Positions 4,523-5,631 of a stretch of 5,631 bases of DNA are shown here, in pieces. The stretch is taken from assembly GCA_049672765.1 (NCBI GenBank), contig JBATWQ010000425.1, positions 1-5,631 of the forward strand, written 5' to 3'. The position numbers and the translations under genes are program-made. A model generated the notes under the pieces. It saw only the letters and a program-made list of their open reading frames with translations, ran no database searches and had not been told where the DNA came from. Positions within the stretch are counted from its first letter, which is position 1. Each line of letters starts with the position of its first letter. The stretch is from JAGQSZ01 sp049672765 (GTDB lineage Bacteria > Actinomycetota > Acidimicrobiia > Acidimicrobiales > Microtrichaceae).

Positions 4523-5631
4523 CGTTCCGGCGTCTGTCCTGAGCCGTCGCACAACCAGGACCATGTTCCCGATGGTCTGGAATACCAACGCCGAAACGGC
4601 AGATCCGATGACTGGTCCGATCGCTCCGTACCGCTTCGTGAATATCACCGACAGCCCCAGATTGACCGGCACCATGAGAACGATGAGAAAAGCCTGATAC
4701 CGAAGTCCGGCCGCGTCCGTGAGGAACGTCCCGAGCGGAAACTGGACCGCCTGGCAAACCATGTACACCGAGAACCAAATCAGCATCTGGTTCGACAGGG
4801 CTATCTCGCCTCCGGACGCGATCCGTGCCAGCCACGGCGACGCGAGCGAGATAACCAGGCACGCTGCGGCAGCGGCCGCAGCGAAACCAGCGGCGAGGGG
4901 AAGCGGCGAGTGGCTACGGACGTCCTTCTTGGCACGAGCCAGAGCAAAGATCGGCCACAGAGCCGCGCCGGAGGCGGCAATCACCCGAAAGACGGGAACA
5001 TAGAGCTGGGAGGCGAGGTTGTATTCAGCCAAGTTGGCGGATGTCGATGCGTGGCTGAGCACCAACCGGTCCGACTGCATGGCGATCGGCAGCGCGATCG
5101 ACTGGATCAGCATGGGCCATGCGACGTCGAATACCCTGCCCCCCTTCACGGTCCTGAGGCGTGGAGCCGCACGTAGCGCGCGCCCTACCTGTGGCCTGAT
5201 CATCCGTGCGGCGATGAACGCAGCGAGGAGTGCGAGAAGGACAGCCATCGCATATGGGAGAACCGGCAGGTAAGCGCCCCCCGAGCCATCCAGGAACTTG
5301 ATCATCAAGACAACGGCCACCAGCACCAGGGGGGTCTGGAGCGACACGAGCGCGATCATCAGGTGGTTCTTGCCCAGCGCAGTCAGAATTCGCTGTCCGA
5401 AGGCGGCCGGTAGTGCGAGTCCGATGAGCGCCAGGCACAATGCGGCAGCTATGGGACCGGAGTCCTCCAACAAGCCGTCGCCCATCAGCCAGGGCCACAG
5501 ATCGAGCACGGTGAATGCAACCGCGGTGGACACGATAACTAACCCAGAGGCGGTGAGTACCCGGATGCTCGTGATCAGAACTTTGAGAACGTGGGGATCA
5601 TCAGCTGGCCGCTCAGAGCCACCGATTGCAT
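4499..5631 (-). CDS. Polysaccharide flippase, Wzx/MATE-like membrane protein (N-terminus beyond window)
   Basis: An integral membrane protein resembling polysaccharide-biosynthesis flippases (Wzx/RfbX, MATE/MOP superfamily), which move lipid-linked glycan units from the inner to the outer leaflet. The frame stays open from the TAG at 4501-4499 to the right edge (376 visible residues). About ten hydrophobic segments are visible. The first (visible residues 17-44) spans the only in-frame GTG (5533, residue 33), which has no ribosome binding site, so that codon is not the start. Families of this type have 12-14 helices and 400-500 residues, so roughly the first two to four helices are missing. 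MQSDRLVLS followed by a LAEYNLASQLY stretch resembles the charged region and next helix at the start of the second half in these transporters. The C-terminal cytosolic tail is short. Supplying lipid-linked substrate to this protein would be the job of the glycosyltransferases nearby. A MurJ-like role is less likely, as no MurJ signature is evident. Confidence 0.85.
   Translation of the reverse strand, partial: AIGGSERPADDPHVLKVLITSIRVLTASGLVIVSTAVAFTVLDLWPWLMGDGLLEDSGPIAAALCLALIGLALPAAFGQRILTALGKNHLMIALVSLQTPLVLVAVVLMIKFLDGSGGAYLPVLPYAMAVLLALLAAFIAARMIRPQVGRALRAAPRLRTVKGGRVFDVAWPMLIQSIALPIAMQSDRLVLSHASTSANLAEYNLASQLYVPVFRVIAASGAALWPIFALARAKKDVRSHSPLPLAAGFAAAAAAACLVISLASPWLARIASGGEIALSNQMLIWFSVYMVCQAVQFPLGTFLTDAAGLRYQAFLIVLMVPVNLGLSVIFTKRYGAIGPVIGSAVSALVFQTIGNMVLVVRRLRTDAGTSLTVSGA

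Noticed and set aside
4431..4862. 143-codon open frame on - near the flippase 3' end
   Set aside because: A shadow frame of the flippase gene, with Arg/Gly-rich composition and no membrane segments or motifs.
5531..5533. GTG as start of the flippase gene
   Set aside because: It lies inside a hydrophobic helix, has no ribosome binding site, and the frame is open for another 32 codons to the window edge with coding-like sequence.

Overview
The window is high-GC DNA with GTG starts and gene families typical of cell-envelope polysaccharide loci. It most likely comes from an actinobacterium. This is an inference from composition, a WbbL-type glycosyltransferase and a Lys/Arg-poor lipoprotein signal; no rRNA or other marker is present to fix the taxon.

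Layout, left to right: (1) a GT2 rhamnosyltransferase-like glycosyltransferase on + (3-944), whose frame is open to the left edge; (2) a 667-residue secreted lipoprotein on - (956-2959), with a Pro-rich stalk and a right-handed parallel beta-helix, convergent with gene 1 across an 11-bp gap; (3) a 372-bp divergent intergenic region (2960-3331) carrying 9-bp and 10-bp period direct repeats and three perfect inverted repeats; (4) a GT4 glycosyltransferase on + (3332-4522); (5) a polysaccharide flippase (Wzx/MATE-like) on - (4499-5631), overlapping gene 4 tail to tail by 24 bp and running off the right edge. Its apparent GTG start at 5533 lies inside a membrane helix, so it is not the real N-terminus.

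Together the genes look like part of an exopolysaccharide or cell-wall glycan locus. The two glycosyltransferases would add sugars to a lipid-linked unit on the cytoplasmic side, the flippase would move that unit across the membrane, and the beta-helix lipoprotein would act outside, on or next to the finished glycan. The four genes alternate in strand (+ - + -), so this is not one operon.

The gene content is ordinary for such a locus. The most interesting structure is non-coding: the repeat-rich upstream region of the lipoprotein gene, paired dyads just before the GT4 gene, and hairpins at both convergent junctions that sit inside the opposing coding sequence. No mobile element, CRISPR array, tRNA or rRNA was seen.
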